Assembly: GCA_964617455.1 (NCBI GenBank)
Contig: CAZTYF010000006.1
Span: 32,828 to 96,827 of the forward strand
Reading direction: 5' to 3'
Source of the DNA: Monoglobus sp964617455
GTDB taxonomy: Bacteria; Bacillota; Clostridia; Monoglobales; Monoglobaceae
Length of the DNA: 64,000 bases
Shown here: piece by piece, positions 54,928 through 63,024 of the stretch
How positions within the stretch are numbered: position 1 is the first letter of the stretch
Layout of the letters: each line of letters opens with the position of its first letter
The notes under the pieces: model-generated
Told to the model about the DNA's origin: nothing
What the model saw: the letters and a program-made list of their open reading frames with translations, nothing else
Database searches by the model: none
Position numbers and translations under genes: made by a program

Positions 54928-55221
54928 TTATCCGACACTTGCAGTCGAAACATTGGTCGACTCTGCCTGTTCATACTGCTGAGCGATTGCATCAAGGGCA
55001 GCTGCATATTGATCAATAACACCTTTGTATGTTTCCATCTTGGCGTGACTCATCTGAAATGCATTTCTGAATGTGTCCTTTGCATCACCTTCCCACATTG
55101 TTGAAAGAGACTGTTCCGTCTCGCTGAGGGTATCCAAACTTGTCTGGAACTGAGTGCCGAGATTTCTGATCTCTTCCGCTTGACTTTTAAGTTGTGATGA
55201 TGTTACTCGAAAATCTGCCAT
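54928..55221 (-). CDS. WXG100-family protein D
   Basis: The 97-residue protein has TMWEGDAKDTF at the helix turn and YEQAE near the C-terminus. AGGAGG precedes the ATG. It is one of the two copies most like canonical EsxA, in length and in the W-E-G turn. Confidence 0.92.
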   Translation of the reverse strand: MADFRVTSSQLKSQAEEIRNLGTQFQTSLDTLSETEQSLSTMWEGDAKDTFRNAFQMSHAKMETYKGVIDQYAAALDAIAQQYEQAESTNVSTASVG

Positions 55222-55269
55222 AATAAATTTCCTCCTGTAAATAGATTTAATATTTTTTTTTATTTTTTT

Positions 55270-55566
55270 TTAACCATTCACTCCCGCAATACTGCGCGCA
55301 CGTTCTTCGGCAATTTTCATTTCCGTTGCTACGCGACGGATTGTTTCGGCCACTTTTAGAACATCTGAGGCTTCGCGACTTATCTTATCCCTAAGTCTTT
55401 GGGATTTTCTGCAAAACATTTGCATATTTTCGCTTTCCCAGCTTGACATCAAACTGCTTTCACAATTCTCAAGACTGTTCGAGGCCACTCGATCCAATTT
55501 TTTCGCCAATCTATCAAGCTTATCGGCGCTCCTCATTGCCCTCGTATAAGTAAAATCAATATCCAT
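55270..55566 (-). CDS. Divergent WXG100-like protein C
   Basis: The 98-residue helical hairpin has SSWESENMQMF where the others have WxG, with Ser for Gly. It has no YxxxD/E motif near its basic C-terminus. It may be a partner carried by another WXG100 protein bearing the signal. AAAGGGGAT precedes the ATG. Confidence 0.75.
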   Translation of the reverse strand: MDIDFTYTRAMRSADKLDRLAKKLDRVASNSLENCESSLMSSWESENMQMFCRKSQRLRDKISREASDVLKVAETIRRVATEMKIAEERARSIAGVNG

Positions 55567-55627
55567 AGCTTAGTCATCCCCTTTCTGCCATATTGTTAAT
55601 AAAAAATATTTTTGCTTGTATTTCGAC

Positions 55628-55942
55628 TTAGGAAAAAACATCAGACGGAAGCTCACTTGCTTCCGATGTTACTGAGCTCTCAGTTTGCTCATACACACCA
55701 GCGATTTTACGCAAACTGTCGATATGTTTTTCCCAACGTTCGATAATTCCGCTGACATCCGTTTCAATTGATGAATACAATTGTCTGTGTTTGTCCCCTG
55801 CATCGCCGATCCAATAGGATTTTGACCCATTAAGTGTGGTTTCCACCCGGTCAAATTGGTTTTTTAAACCGTTAATCATAGATTCAATTGATTGAGCCTG
55901 AGCATTTAACGCCTCTGTGCTCACTTTTATTCTGTCAGGCAT
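55628..55942 (-). CDS. WXG100-family protein B
   Basis: The 104-residue protein has SYWIGDAGDKHRQLY at the turn (W-I-G) and YEQTE near the C-terminus. GGGAGGTG precedes the ATG. It is predicted to be a small secreted substrate or partner of EssC. Confidence 0.9.
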   Translation of the reverse strand: MPDRIKVSTEALNAQAQSIESMINGLKNQFDRVETTLNGSKSYWIGDAGDKHRQLYSSIETDVSGIIERWEKHIDSLRKIAGVYEQTESSVTSEASELPSDVFS

Positions 55943-55962
55943 TTATTTCACCTCCCAAAAAC

Positions 55963-56265
55963 TCAAACCTGAATGGACTGGATTTCGCTTGCTACGGTGC
56001 GCTCGCAGGACTCATACTCTCTTTGAGCCTCTTCTAATTTTTGCATTATTGTGTTAATTTCATCAATAACCTCAAGGAGACGCTCTCTGTCGGTTTGCGC
56101 CGAACTTACAAAAGCATCGTGAGCATCTCCGTCCCACATACTGTTAAGACCGTTTATTCCATCGAACATCGAATCGATATCCGACTTCATGGATGACACG
56201 ATCTGTCCTATATTCGATGCTGCATTCCCTATCTGCGTTGTTGAAACTCGAATTTTGTCAGCCAT
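55963..56265 (-). CDS. WXG100-family protein A
   Basis: The 100-residue protein has SMWDGDAHDAF at the turn (W-D-G) and YESCE near the C-terminus. It is the first of five WXG100 genes after yukD. TTGGAG precedes the ATG. Confidence 0.9.
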   Translation of the reverse strand: MADKIRVSTTQIGNAASNIGQIVSSMKSDIDSMFDGINGLNSMWDGDAHDAFVSSAQTDRERLLEVIDEINTIMQKLEEAQREYESCERTVASEIQSIQV

Positions 56266-56291
56266 AATATCAACTCCAATCGTTTTGAATT

Positions 56292-56540
56292 TTAAAGCAG
56301 CATCAAACGGCTGCCTGATGTGATTCCATTCTCCTTCAATGTTAAGTCGGGACGTACATTTTTTTCACTGTCGATACAGCAAAGAAGCAATTGTCCGCTG
56401 TCTTTCAGATCCGGATAATGTTCTTTTTGGCATATCATAACGGCAACTTCATCAATGATCAATGATGTGGCTGTATTTTCATCAAGATTAAAATCATATG
56501 TTTTCTCAAGTGCCGGCAAAAAAATGTCAACGGTTATCAT
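56292..56540 (-). CDS. YukD/EsaB-like ubiquitin-fold protein
   Basis: The 82-residue protein reads as a ubiquitin-like beta-grasp. MITVDIFLPALEKTYDFNLD and a C-terminal LTLKENGITSGSRLMLL (family pattern: tL.e.gv..Gd.L.ll) match YukD/EsaB. This small cytosolic protein is a core or regulatory part of type VIIb systems. It lies 5 bp after the essC stop, with GGGAGGTAGG before its ATG. Confidence 0.8.
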   Translation of the reverse strand: MITVDIFLPALEKTYDFNLDENTATSLIIDEVAVMICQKEHYPDLKDSGQLLLCCIDSEKNVRPDLTLKENGITSGSRLMLL

Positions 56541-56545
56541 AGGGC

Positions 56546-59500
56546 CTACCTCCCAAACATCGGAATTGCATATTTCTTTACCATTGTATCCCCAACCTCA
56601 GGAGCAACGTACACAACTCCCGGTCTCATAACTTTGCTTTGCTCTGCAAAAGGCAGTACAGAAAAGTCAAATACTCTCTGCCCAACCGGATTCCCTCCGT
56701 GAAGGACACCGCCGGCATCATTAAGAAGGTTCGAGAATGTCTTATTCGCCACCATTTGATTTACCGAATCAAGATCGAGTTCCGAAATAAATACAATTTT
56801 GTGGCCGCGCCCTTTTTCGGTGATGTTTTCCATAAAGCCCCGCATATCGCCCTCTTTGACATTTTCAAGGTTATATAAGGATTTCACATACTCTGCTAAA
56901 TCGGTTATAAATATAAATTTTTGCGGATACTTCTCCATTTTCACGTATATTTCGTCTTCGGTATAGCCCTTCGATACCAATTGCCTTTTAAATTTATTTC
57001 TTTCGGCAAATTCCGGAACCATATCCTTCCAAAAATCATAAAGATCCTTATATTCTGTTATACGACGCATACTGCCTTCGAATTGACCCGTAAGTTTATT
57101 TTGCATATCAATTACAGTAATGTCGACTTTTTTAAGCAGGGCAGAAGCAAGCATAACCTTAAATGTATTACTCTTGCCTGTGCGACTTCTTCCTGTAAGC
57201 AAATAGGAGAACGTACGACTGAGATCTACATAACCAACGGACGCATCTTGCATATCGTATCCAAAGGGAAGACGACATTCTTCTCTCAAGCTTTGCATAA
57301 ATTCCTCATTTTTTTGCATACCGGACCACACGGGCTTCTCGGGTATTACCGGAATTGACCTTGCTCTGTGCCCCGTCCAGTTCTTGCTGATTTCCTCGCA
57401 AATTTCGGTAATATGCCTGTTTCTCTCATAATCGTCGGTTGTTCTCTCAATGAGAGCGGTCTGAAATTCAAGGAAAGTACCCTCCACCTCGGTTATACCG
57501 CGTCCTTTGACGCCTGCTTCAGGCAAAACATCGAATTTCAAAGAATGCAAAACTTCGCCATATCTGTACTTATCGCCCATTTCAAGACAAACAACCTTCT
57601 TTATGTAATCAGCAATTCTATTGGGCAGTTCCGATGAACCAAAACCTCCTGCCGAAATAATCAAAAAAATTCCGTAAGCCGCTCCGTCTCGAGCAAGGGT
57701 CATTATCTCTCTATCGTATGCATCTCCAGTTTTTTCACGAAATGCCGCATAATTGTCAATAAATATCAATATCGCCGGTATCTTCACCCCATTGGCCATA
57801 ACATATTGGGCATAACTTCCGCTCTTCAATATTTTCTTTCGCTCGTCTATATCTTTATTGAGCATTGTGAAAAACTTGCCGATTTTTTCTTTGTCATTTT
57901 CATACATAATTCCACCCACATGAGGCAGAGGTTCAAATACAGATAACATTTTGTTGCTGAAATCCAATGCGTAAATATTTATATATTCTGCAGTATATTT
58001 GCTTATAAGAGAAAATATCAGTGTCTGCATAAATGTACTTTTCCCACTGACAACCGTTCCGCAAATAACATGATGACCATCCCTTGATATATTGATATTC
58101 AGTGGATACTGTGCCTGATTAACCGGATCGTCACAAAGACCTACAATAGTTTCAATGCTCCAATTTCCGATGCCCGGTTCTTCACCTTTTTCATTACCGT
58201 ACCCTTCAATTTCGGTCAATGTAATATTATTGCTTAAAGCAGGGAGCCAAAGCTCAACATTGTTCTCGAATCCGTTCTCCTTGGCAACTTTTTTCAGATA
58301 CTCTACTATTGCATCAAGCTCGCTTTTTTCCTTAACTTCGGGTAATTTTTTGCCTGTTGCGGAAGCCCTGTTATATACACGTTTCACAAGCTCGGGGTCG
58401 ACGAATTCAACATCACCCGTTTCTAAGTACCAAAACCTGATATAACTTTCCAATCTGCTGCCGTTATAAACAGACCTTGGATAGTCAAATCGATGGGTTT
58501 CTATATTTTCAAAAACATCATTAATCAACGAGTCCAAGGAGGCAGAAGGGTTTTTGATCGCATCAACAGTCGCTCGTCCCCCCTTTTTTACGGTTTCTCC
58601 GATAATTTTTGACAATTCAATCAGCCATTCAATTTTTCTTGCCGCCTTATTCCGAATTTTTGTACGATTACCTACCAGGGCTGCCCTTCCAGTCGTATCA
58701 ATCATGGTGGCAATGGAATTTTCTTTGCCGATTTCACTCTCATCATATTCACCGCCACTGTATCCCGACTGGAACAGCTCAAAAATTTCGTCATTGCCAA
58801 CCTGAAGATAACACCTACCCGCTTGCGTTATATATGCGGCATCGGGTCTGTGTAGCATGTCATTACTGTCTTGACGGTCTTGGACCCTCAAACAGAGCTT
58901 GAACTTTGAGTTACTCCAAATATTATCGTCGACGGTTCCGCTGGGCTTCTGAGTTGCCAAAATCAAATGAACACCGAGACTCCTGCCTATTTGGGCAACG
59001 CTGATAAGTTCTCGCATAAAATCCGGTTCCTCGCGTTTGAGTTCCGCAAACTCGTCGATTATTATAATCAAGTGGGGGACGGGTGTCTCTGCATCATTAT
59101 TTTTCAACAATCTTGTGTAGGCGTTAATGTTATTGACACCAAATTGACCAAAAAGCCTCTGCCTCCGTTTGCATTCACTTTTAATGGATACCATGGCTCT
59201 GTATATCTGGTTGCCCGACAAGTTGGTTATTTTGCCTGCCAAATGGGGTAAATCGGAAAAAAGATTTGCCATACCTCCGCCCTTGAAATCTATAATCAAA
59301 AAAGCAACATCGATTGGACTGTACTCAATTGCAAGAGACAAAATATATGTTTGGAGTGTTTCGCTTTTACCCGAGCCCGTGGTCCCGGCAACTAAGCCAT
59401 GAGGTCCATGATATTTTTCGTGTATATCCAAATAACATTTGGCACCACCGGCCTTTACACCCACCAACGCCTTCATTGAATCATAAGTCTTACTTTTCCT

Positions 59501-61531
59501 CCATCTTTCATATACTTTAAATTCTTCAATGGAAGACACATTGTACATTTCGAAAAAATCCAACCCATTCGGGAGTCCGCCTCCACTCTCCACTTGACTG
59601 ACTCTTATATCTGATATACGCCTTGCAAACTCATCGGCGGCAAGCGGATTGATCTTGTCAAATTTTACCTTAATTCGCTCATTGACATCGGACTGCAGAT
59701 CATATAAACCGCAAAATTCCTCATCATTCTGTATGATATAATTACACTGATTAGGCAAATCATCACAGGTATCTGCCAAAATAACCGCTGATACACCGCA
59801 GTCAACTTCTTCGTTCAGGATATACTTTGACACCATATCAGCTTCAAGGAGTTCCGGAGAATCAGCAACTATAACATAATATGGTATCTCAATTTTGCTT
59901 GAATTAATATCTTTTTTATTTTCTATACGACTTCTGAGCTTGGCACTCAGTTCATACATAATATCGCCTTTTTCATTTTCGTCGATTGCAACATAACGCA
60001 TTTTTCTGTCATTTGACCAGGTATGAGGGAACCATTTTATGAAGTTCCACGGTTCAGCATCCTTTTTCCCATTGTGTAAAAATACAATCTTTACATCGGT
60101 GTAACAATTATTTGCGGCAATTTGGCAAACAATATTTCGGGCGATTCTTATGCATCGGCCATTTTTCCCAACAACACCCACTAGCTTTCTTTTGACAAGA
60201 TCAACACATATCGGTACACCTTTAAGCTTAGCAAAGGATTCGGCAATTTTCTGCGGCTCGGAAACTAGCTTATCGTTTACAAGAGAAAACTTTTGCTTCG
60301 GCACCTTTATCTTTACCTGAAAAGGAACATCCCCGAGACCAACTCTAACACTTAAGAAATCCTTATGCGTAATATTTCGGTTCCACAACTCGGACGTGTT
60401 CACATTAAAAGCACAACAGGCATCGGTGGCGGGATACATTTTATGCATTATTTTGTAATTTTCATCATACAGGGAAGCGAGTTCATCCCCAATTTTACGC
60501 AGATACGCTCCATAGGCATCCACTCTGTACATTTCCGCATCGCGAGACGCTTTATTCGCATATCTTATATTAACAAGAGCCCATATAACACCGATTAAGG
60601 CAGATGACACAGCAGTAACGATACCGGTATACATAAAGGGACTTACTGCGCCCTGTTGGGCATTCATTGCACTTATAGCCAGCATGCAGCCAAACACCAT
60701 GGGCAACGCCATTGTCAATGACGGACCAATTGTGAGTAGCAAAGGTCTTTTTTCTTTTTGTTGCATTGCCGGCGGAGACTCTATTTCTATTTCTTCATCA
60801 TTCAATTTGAGAACACTTCTCGGCGATCTATGAAAAAGGGTTTCGTAACCGCTTTGTGAAATTTCAATATGTTCCGGATGTTTCGTTATCCGGCTAATAC
60901 TCGGGGAAACCTTTCGTAAATCTTGCGCATTAACAGAAAAATCATTGTCATAGGAAACAACCGCAAGAACATTATTCAAATACAATATTTTTAAACCAAA
61001 TATATTGATGCACTCACCGTATTTAAGTTCTGTTCTTTCATAAATGCGGTTATATCCCACAAAAACGCCGTTAATTCCCATACCCTCAACATAGCATTTA
61101 CCGTTTGAAAAAAATAAATTTGCATGAAGCTTGGATACAAGTCCAAGATTATCATAGCGAATTGAATTCAATCTTCCACTTCCTATGGTCAAGGTATCGT
61201 TATTCACTTTGTATTTGGTAAATACGGGAAAGTTCTCATTGGTTTCGGTTATCACGACAGAAAGACGAATGCCCGAATTGGTTATTATTCTGAGCAAATC
61301 GCCGTTTTTTATAGAAACATTAAAGTAACTTCTGCCATCTTTGATTATGCTGTAAGACTCGCTCTTTACAAATTTCCAATTGCCGTCCAAAACCTCAAGA
61401 TCCACCGCTATATTTTCCGGCAACGAAAATTCCCTTCCGGCAAGGACAATCCTGTAATCGGAATTGTCCAGAACCGGAAGATTAAAATCCCTAAAAGCTT
61501 TTTTTGTGTATACCGAAATTATGTAGCTCAT
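56546..61531 (-). CDS. essC: EssC-type FtsK/SpoIIIE ATPase of type VII secretion
   Basis: I start at 61531 (MSYIISVYTKKAF), where GGAGG precedes the ATG, giving 1661 residues. The order is a beta domain (1-95), an FHA domain (about 97-190, with SKLHANLFF), two membrane helices (about 270-330), and three FtsK-like ATPase domains. Walker A motifs are GTTGSGKS, GTVVSGKS and GRSRTGKS. Walker B is IIIIDEFAEL in D1, IFIDNYAAF in D2 and FITDLAEYV in D3, so only D1 keeps the catalytic Glu. It powers export of WXG100/LXG substrates. It heads the 22-kb array. Confidence 0.93.
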   Translation of the reverse strand: MSYIISVYTKKAFRDFNLPVLDNSDYRIVLAGREFSLPENIAVDLEVLDGNWKFVKSESYSIIKDGRSYFNVSIKNGDLLRIITNSGIRLSVVITETNENFPVFTKYKVNNDTLTIGSGRLNSIRYDNLGLVSKLHANLFFSNGKCYVEGMGINGVFVGYNRIYERTELKYGECINIFGLKILYLNNVLAVVSYDNDFSVNAQDLRKVSPSISRITKHPEHIEISQSGYETLFHRSPRSVLKLNDEEIEIESPPAMQQKEKRPLLLTIGPSLTMALPMVFGCMLAISAMNAQQGAVSPFMYTGIVTAVSSALIGVIWALVNIRYANKASRDAEMYRVDAYGAYLRKIGDELASLYDENYKIMHKMYPATDACCAFNVNTSELWNRNITHKDFLSVRVGLGDVPFQVKIKVPKQKFSLVNDKLVSEPQKIAESFAKLKGVPICVDLVKRKLVGVVGKNGRCIRIARNIVCQIAANNCYTDVKIVFLHNGKKDAEPWNFIKWFPHTWSNDRKMRYVAIDENEKGDIMYELSAKLRSRIENKKDINSSKIEIPYYVIVADSPELLEADMVSKYILNEEVDCGVSAVILADTCDDLPNQCNYIIQNDEEFCGLYDLQSDVNERIKVKFDKINPLAADEFARRISDIRVSQVESGGGLPNGLDFFEMYNVSSIEEFKVYERWRKSKTYDSMKALVGVKAGGAKCYLDIHEKYHGPHGLVAGTTGSGKSETLQTYILSLAIEYSPIDVAFLIIDFKGGGMANLFSDLPHLAGKITNLSGNQIYRAMVSIKSECKRRQRLFGQFGVNNINAYTRLLKNNDAETPVPHLIIIIDEFAELKREEPDFMRELISVAQIGRSLGVHLILATQKPSGTVDDNIWSNSKFKLCLRVQDRQDSNDMLHRPDAAYITQAGRCYLQVGNDEIFELFQSGYSGGEYDESEIGKENSIATMIDTTGRAALVGNRTKIRNKAARKIEWLIELSKIIGETVKKGGRATVDAIKNPSASLDSLINDVFENIETHRFDYPRSVYNGSRLESYIRFWYLETGDVEFVDPELVKRVYNRASATGKKLPEVKEKSELDAIVEYLKKVAKENGFENNVELWLPALSNNITLTEIEGYGNEKGEEPGIGNWSIETIVGLCDDPVNQAQYPLNINISRDGHHVICGTVVSGKSTFMQTLIFSLISKYTAEYINIYALDFSNKMLSVFEPLPHVGGIMYENDKEKIGKFFTMLNKDIDERKKILKSGSYAQYVMANGVKIPAILIFIDNYAAFREKTGDAYDREIMTLARDGAAYGIFLIISAGGFGSSELPNRIADYIKKVVCLEMGDKYRYGEVLHSLKFDVLPEAGVKGRGITEVEGTFLEFQTALIERTTDDYERNRHITEICEEISKNWTGHRARSIPVIPEKPVWSGMQKNEEFMQSLREECRLPFGYDMQDASVGYVDLSRTFSYLLTGRSRTGKSNTFKVMLASALLKKVDITVIDMQNKLTGQFEGSMRRITEYKDLYDFWKDMVPEFAERNKFKRQLVSKGYTEDEIYVKMEKYPQKFIFITDLAEYVKSLYNLENVKEGDMRGFMENITEKGRGHKIVFISELDLDSVNQMVANKTFSNLLNDAGGVLHGGNPVGQRVFDFSVLPFAEQSKVMRPGVVYVAPEVGDTMVKKYAIPMFGR

Positions 61532-61591
61532 TTTCCCTCCAAAAAATATTAGCCAAATAGCCAAGAAAAACCAGAAAAATTTCTCGATTTC

Positions 61592-61620
61592 TTTCGCAAA
61601 ACTTTATAGTTTTGCGAAAA
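61592..61620. repeat. Left inverted repeat (crossover-site-like) of the recombinase cassette
   Basis: It has 11-bp arms TTTCGCAAAAC (61592-61602) and GTTTTGCGAAA (61609-61619) around the 6-bp centre TTTATA. The whole 29-bp element is the exact reverse complement of 62951-62979. It lies 60 bp upstream of the essC start. The 11-6-11 layout equals that of XerCD-type crossover sites. Confidence 0.85.
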
Positions 61621-61684
61621 ATGTCTTAAAATCTGCGTATTTTCGGAGGTTTCCGCCGAGGTTGACCAGAATTTTGACGGCAAA

Positions 61685-62761
61685 TCATTTTTTTATTTTC
61701 GAAAATTTCTCCATGCTTTTTCGTTTGTGTTCGTCAAGGGAATGGGCGTATGTTTTCAATGTTATTGTGGCATCGGAGTGGCCGAGTATCTCGCTTAGGG
61801 TCTTTATGTCAAAACCCAATTCCAAAGCCCTGACGCTGAATGTGTGTCGCATTGTATGAACATTGGCATAGGGGACACCTGCCCGACGGAGTATTTTTTT
61901 ATAGGCGTATTGAAACACCCGAGGGTCTGTCGCATGACGATTGGTATTGAGAACATAATTTGATGATGCATCTTTCTTTAGGGAAACAAGATTGTCCATA
62001 ATAACCGACGGGATAGGTATTTTTCGCTTTGATGATTTGCTTTTTGGCGGGAGTTCCCGCAAAATAGATTTTCCGTCGACGGTCATTCGCTGCACCGTGC
62101 GATTTATATGCATAATCCCTTCCGCGAAATCAATATCTTCCCATTTGAGACCGCAAACCTCGCCGACTCTTAGTCCCATATAAAGGCACAATAATATGCC
62201 GATGTCATTTGGATTTTCTTCAATATCAAGGACTTCTTCGATTTTTCTTTGTTCTTCTCGAGTAAATACCCGAACCTCGTTTTTACGCATCTTCGGCAGT
62301 TCCACCTCGCGCCATACAGGTGAAATATATTCGTTTTTGTGTGCCGTTTTTAAAGCCTTTCGCAAGAAAGAAAAAATCCCCTTTACGGTGGAAGGGGAAC
62401 AGTTTGACAGCGAATTCACAAATGATTGCAACTTATCTTCACTTATTTTACGCAGAATGATGTTCCCGAAATAAGGCTTTATATATTCATTCAGATATCG
62501 CTCATATATCATAAATGTGGTTGGTTTTATTTCATCACGACGTGATATAAGATATTCATCCATCCAACCCGCAAGAGTGATATTTGCCCCCTTATTTACT
62601 CCCAAAGCAGGTGCATTTTTTACTTTCATTTTTACCTCGGTATAACTCTTCCCGTATACGGATCTGTAAACCGCTTTCCCGTCCGGAGTGTATGAAGCGA
62701 TATACCTTCCCTCCCAACGCCTATCTTTTCGCCTGTATATATTTTCACCTTTTCGACTCAT
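61685..62761 (-). CDS. Tyrosine recombinase (integrase/invertase)
   Basis: The 358-residue protein has an N-terminal arm-binding-like domain (about 1-50), a SAM-like core-binding domain (about 60-165) and a complete catalytic domain. That domain has Arg in LGLRVGEVCGL, Lys in PKSKSSKRKIPIP, H-x-x-R in HTMRHTFSVRAL, and the His and nucleophile Tyr in ILGHSDATITLKTYAH. AGGAGGT precedes the ATG, and a TATAAT lies near 62809-62814. No excisionase gene, conjugation gene or phage gene is near. It lies wholly between matching inverted repeats, so DNA inversion next to essC is its likely job. Confidence 0.9.
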   Translation of the reverse strand: MSRKGENIYRRKDRRWEGRYIASYTPDGKAVYRSVYGKSYTEVKMKVKNAPALGVNKGANITLAGWMDEYLISRRDEIKPTTFMIYERYLNEYIKPYFGNIILRKISEDKLQSFVNSLSNCSPSTVKGIFSFLRKALKTAHKNEYISPVWREVELPKMRKNEVRVFTREEQRKIEEVLDIEENPNDIGILLCLYMGLRVGEVCGLKWEDIDFAEGIMHINRTVQRMTVDGKSILRELPPKSKSSKRKIPIPSVIMDNLVSLKKDASSNYVLNTNRHATDPRVFQYAYKKILRRAGVPYANVHTMRHTFSVRALELGFDIKTLSEILGHSDATITLKTYAHSLDEHKRKSMEKFSKIKK

Positions 62762-62900
62762 GAGATTACCTCCTAAAAATGACCATATTTTTGACGATTA
62801 ATAAAATAATTATAGCAATAAAATCGGCATTTTCTACATTGTGCATAAAAAAAGAAAAATTTTTTATGTAATTTTAACAGTTATAAAATACAAATTTTCC

Positions 62901-62929
62901 TTGCATTTTACAGAATATTATGTTACTAT
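62901..62929 (+). promoter_or_regulatory. Outward-facing promoter inside the cassette
   Basis: TTGCAT (62901-62906), 17 bp, TACTAT (62924-62929). It points right, through the right inverted repeat and into a terminator. If the cassette inverted, it would point into essC. It matches consensus at 8 of 12 key positions. Confidence 0.5.
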
Positions 62930-62950
62930 GATAAAGGTTGCACGAGATTC

Positions 62951-62979
62951 TTTTCGCAAAACTATAAAGTTTTGCGAAA
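62951..62979. repeat. Right inverted repeat (crossover-site-like) of the recombinase cassette
   Basis: Arms TTTCGCAAAAC (62952-62962) and GTTTTGCGAAA (62969-62979) flank the centre TATAAA. It is the exact reverse complement of 61592-61620. The identity stops at once on both outer sides. Confidence 0.85.
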
Positions 62980-62981
62980 TT

Positions 62982-63024
62982 ATATCCGACAAAGCATTTC
63001 AAGATGTTTTGTCGGATATTTTTT
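62982..63024 (+). terminator. Strong terminator just outside the cassette
   Basis: ATATCCGACAAA pairs perfectly with TTTGTCGGATAT across a 14-base loop and is followed by TTTTTAT on the plus strand only. It lies 3 bp after the right inverted repeat and would stop transcription coming out of the cassette in the present orientation. Confidence 0.85.

Larger units (their letters stand above)
61592..62979. mobile_element. Putative invertible cassette carrying its own recombinase
   Basis: This 1.39-kb segment is bounded by the 29-bp perfect inverted repeats and holds only a tyrosine recombinase gene and about 190 bp of AT-rich sequence with an outward promoter. The 6-bp centres of the two sites (TTTATA and TATAAA) are reverse complements, so recombination between them would invert the segment rather than delete it. 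Next to it on the left is essC, and on the right is a terminator. I infer a phase switch. The alternative is the remnant of an integrated element with palindromic attachment sites. Confidence 0.65.

Noticed and set aside
61592..61620. The left palindrome read as a simple terminator
   Set aside because: It is not followed by a T tract on either strand, it lies between int and essC rather than after a gene in a terminating sense, and an exact reverse complement flanks the other side of the recombinase gene.
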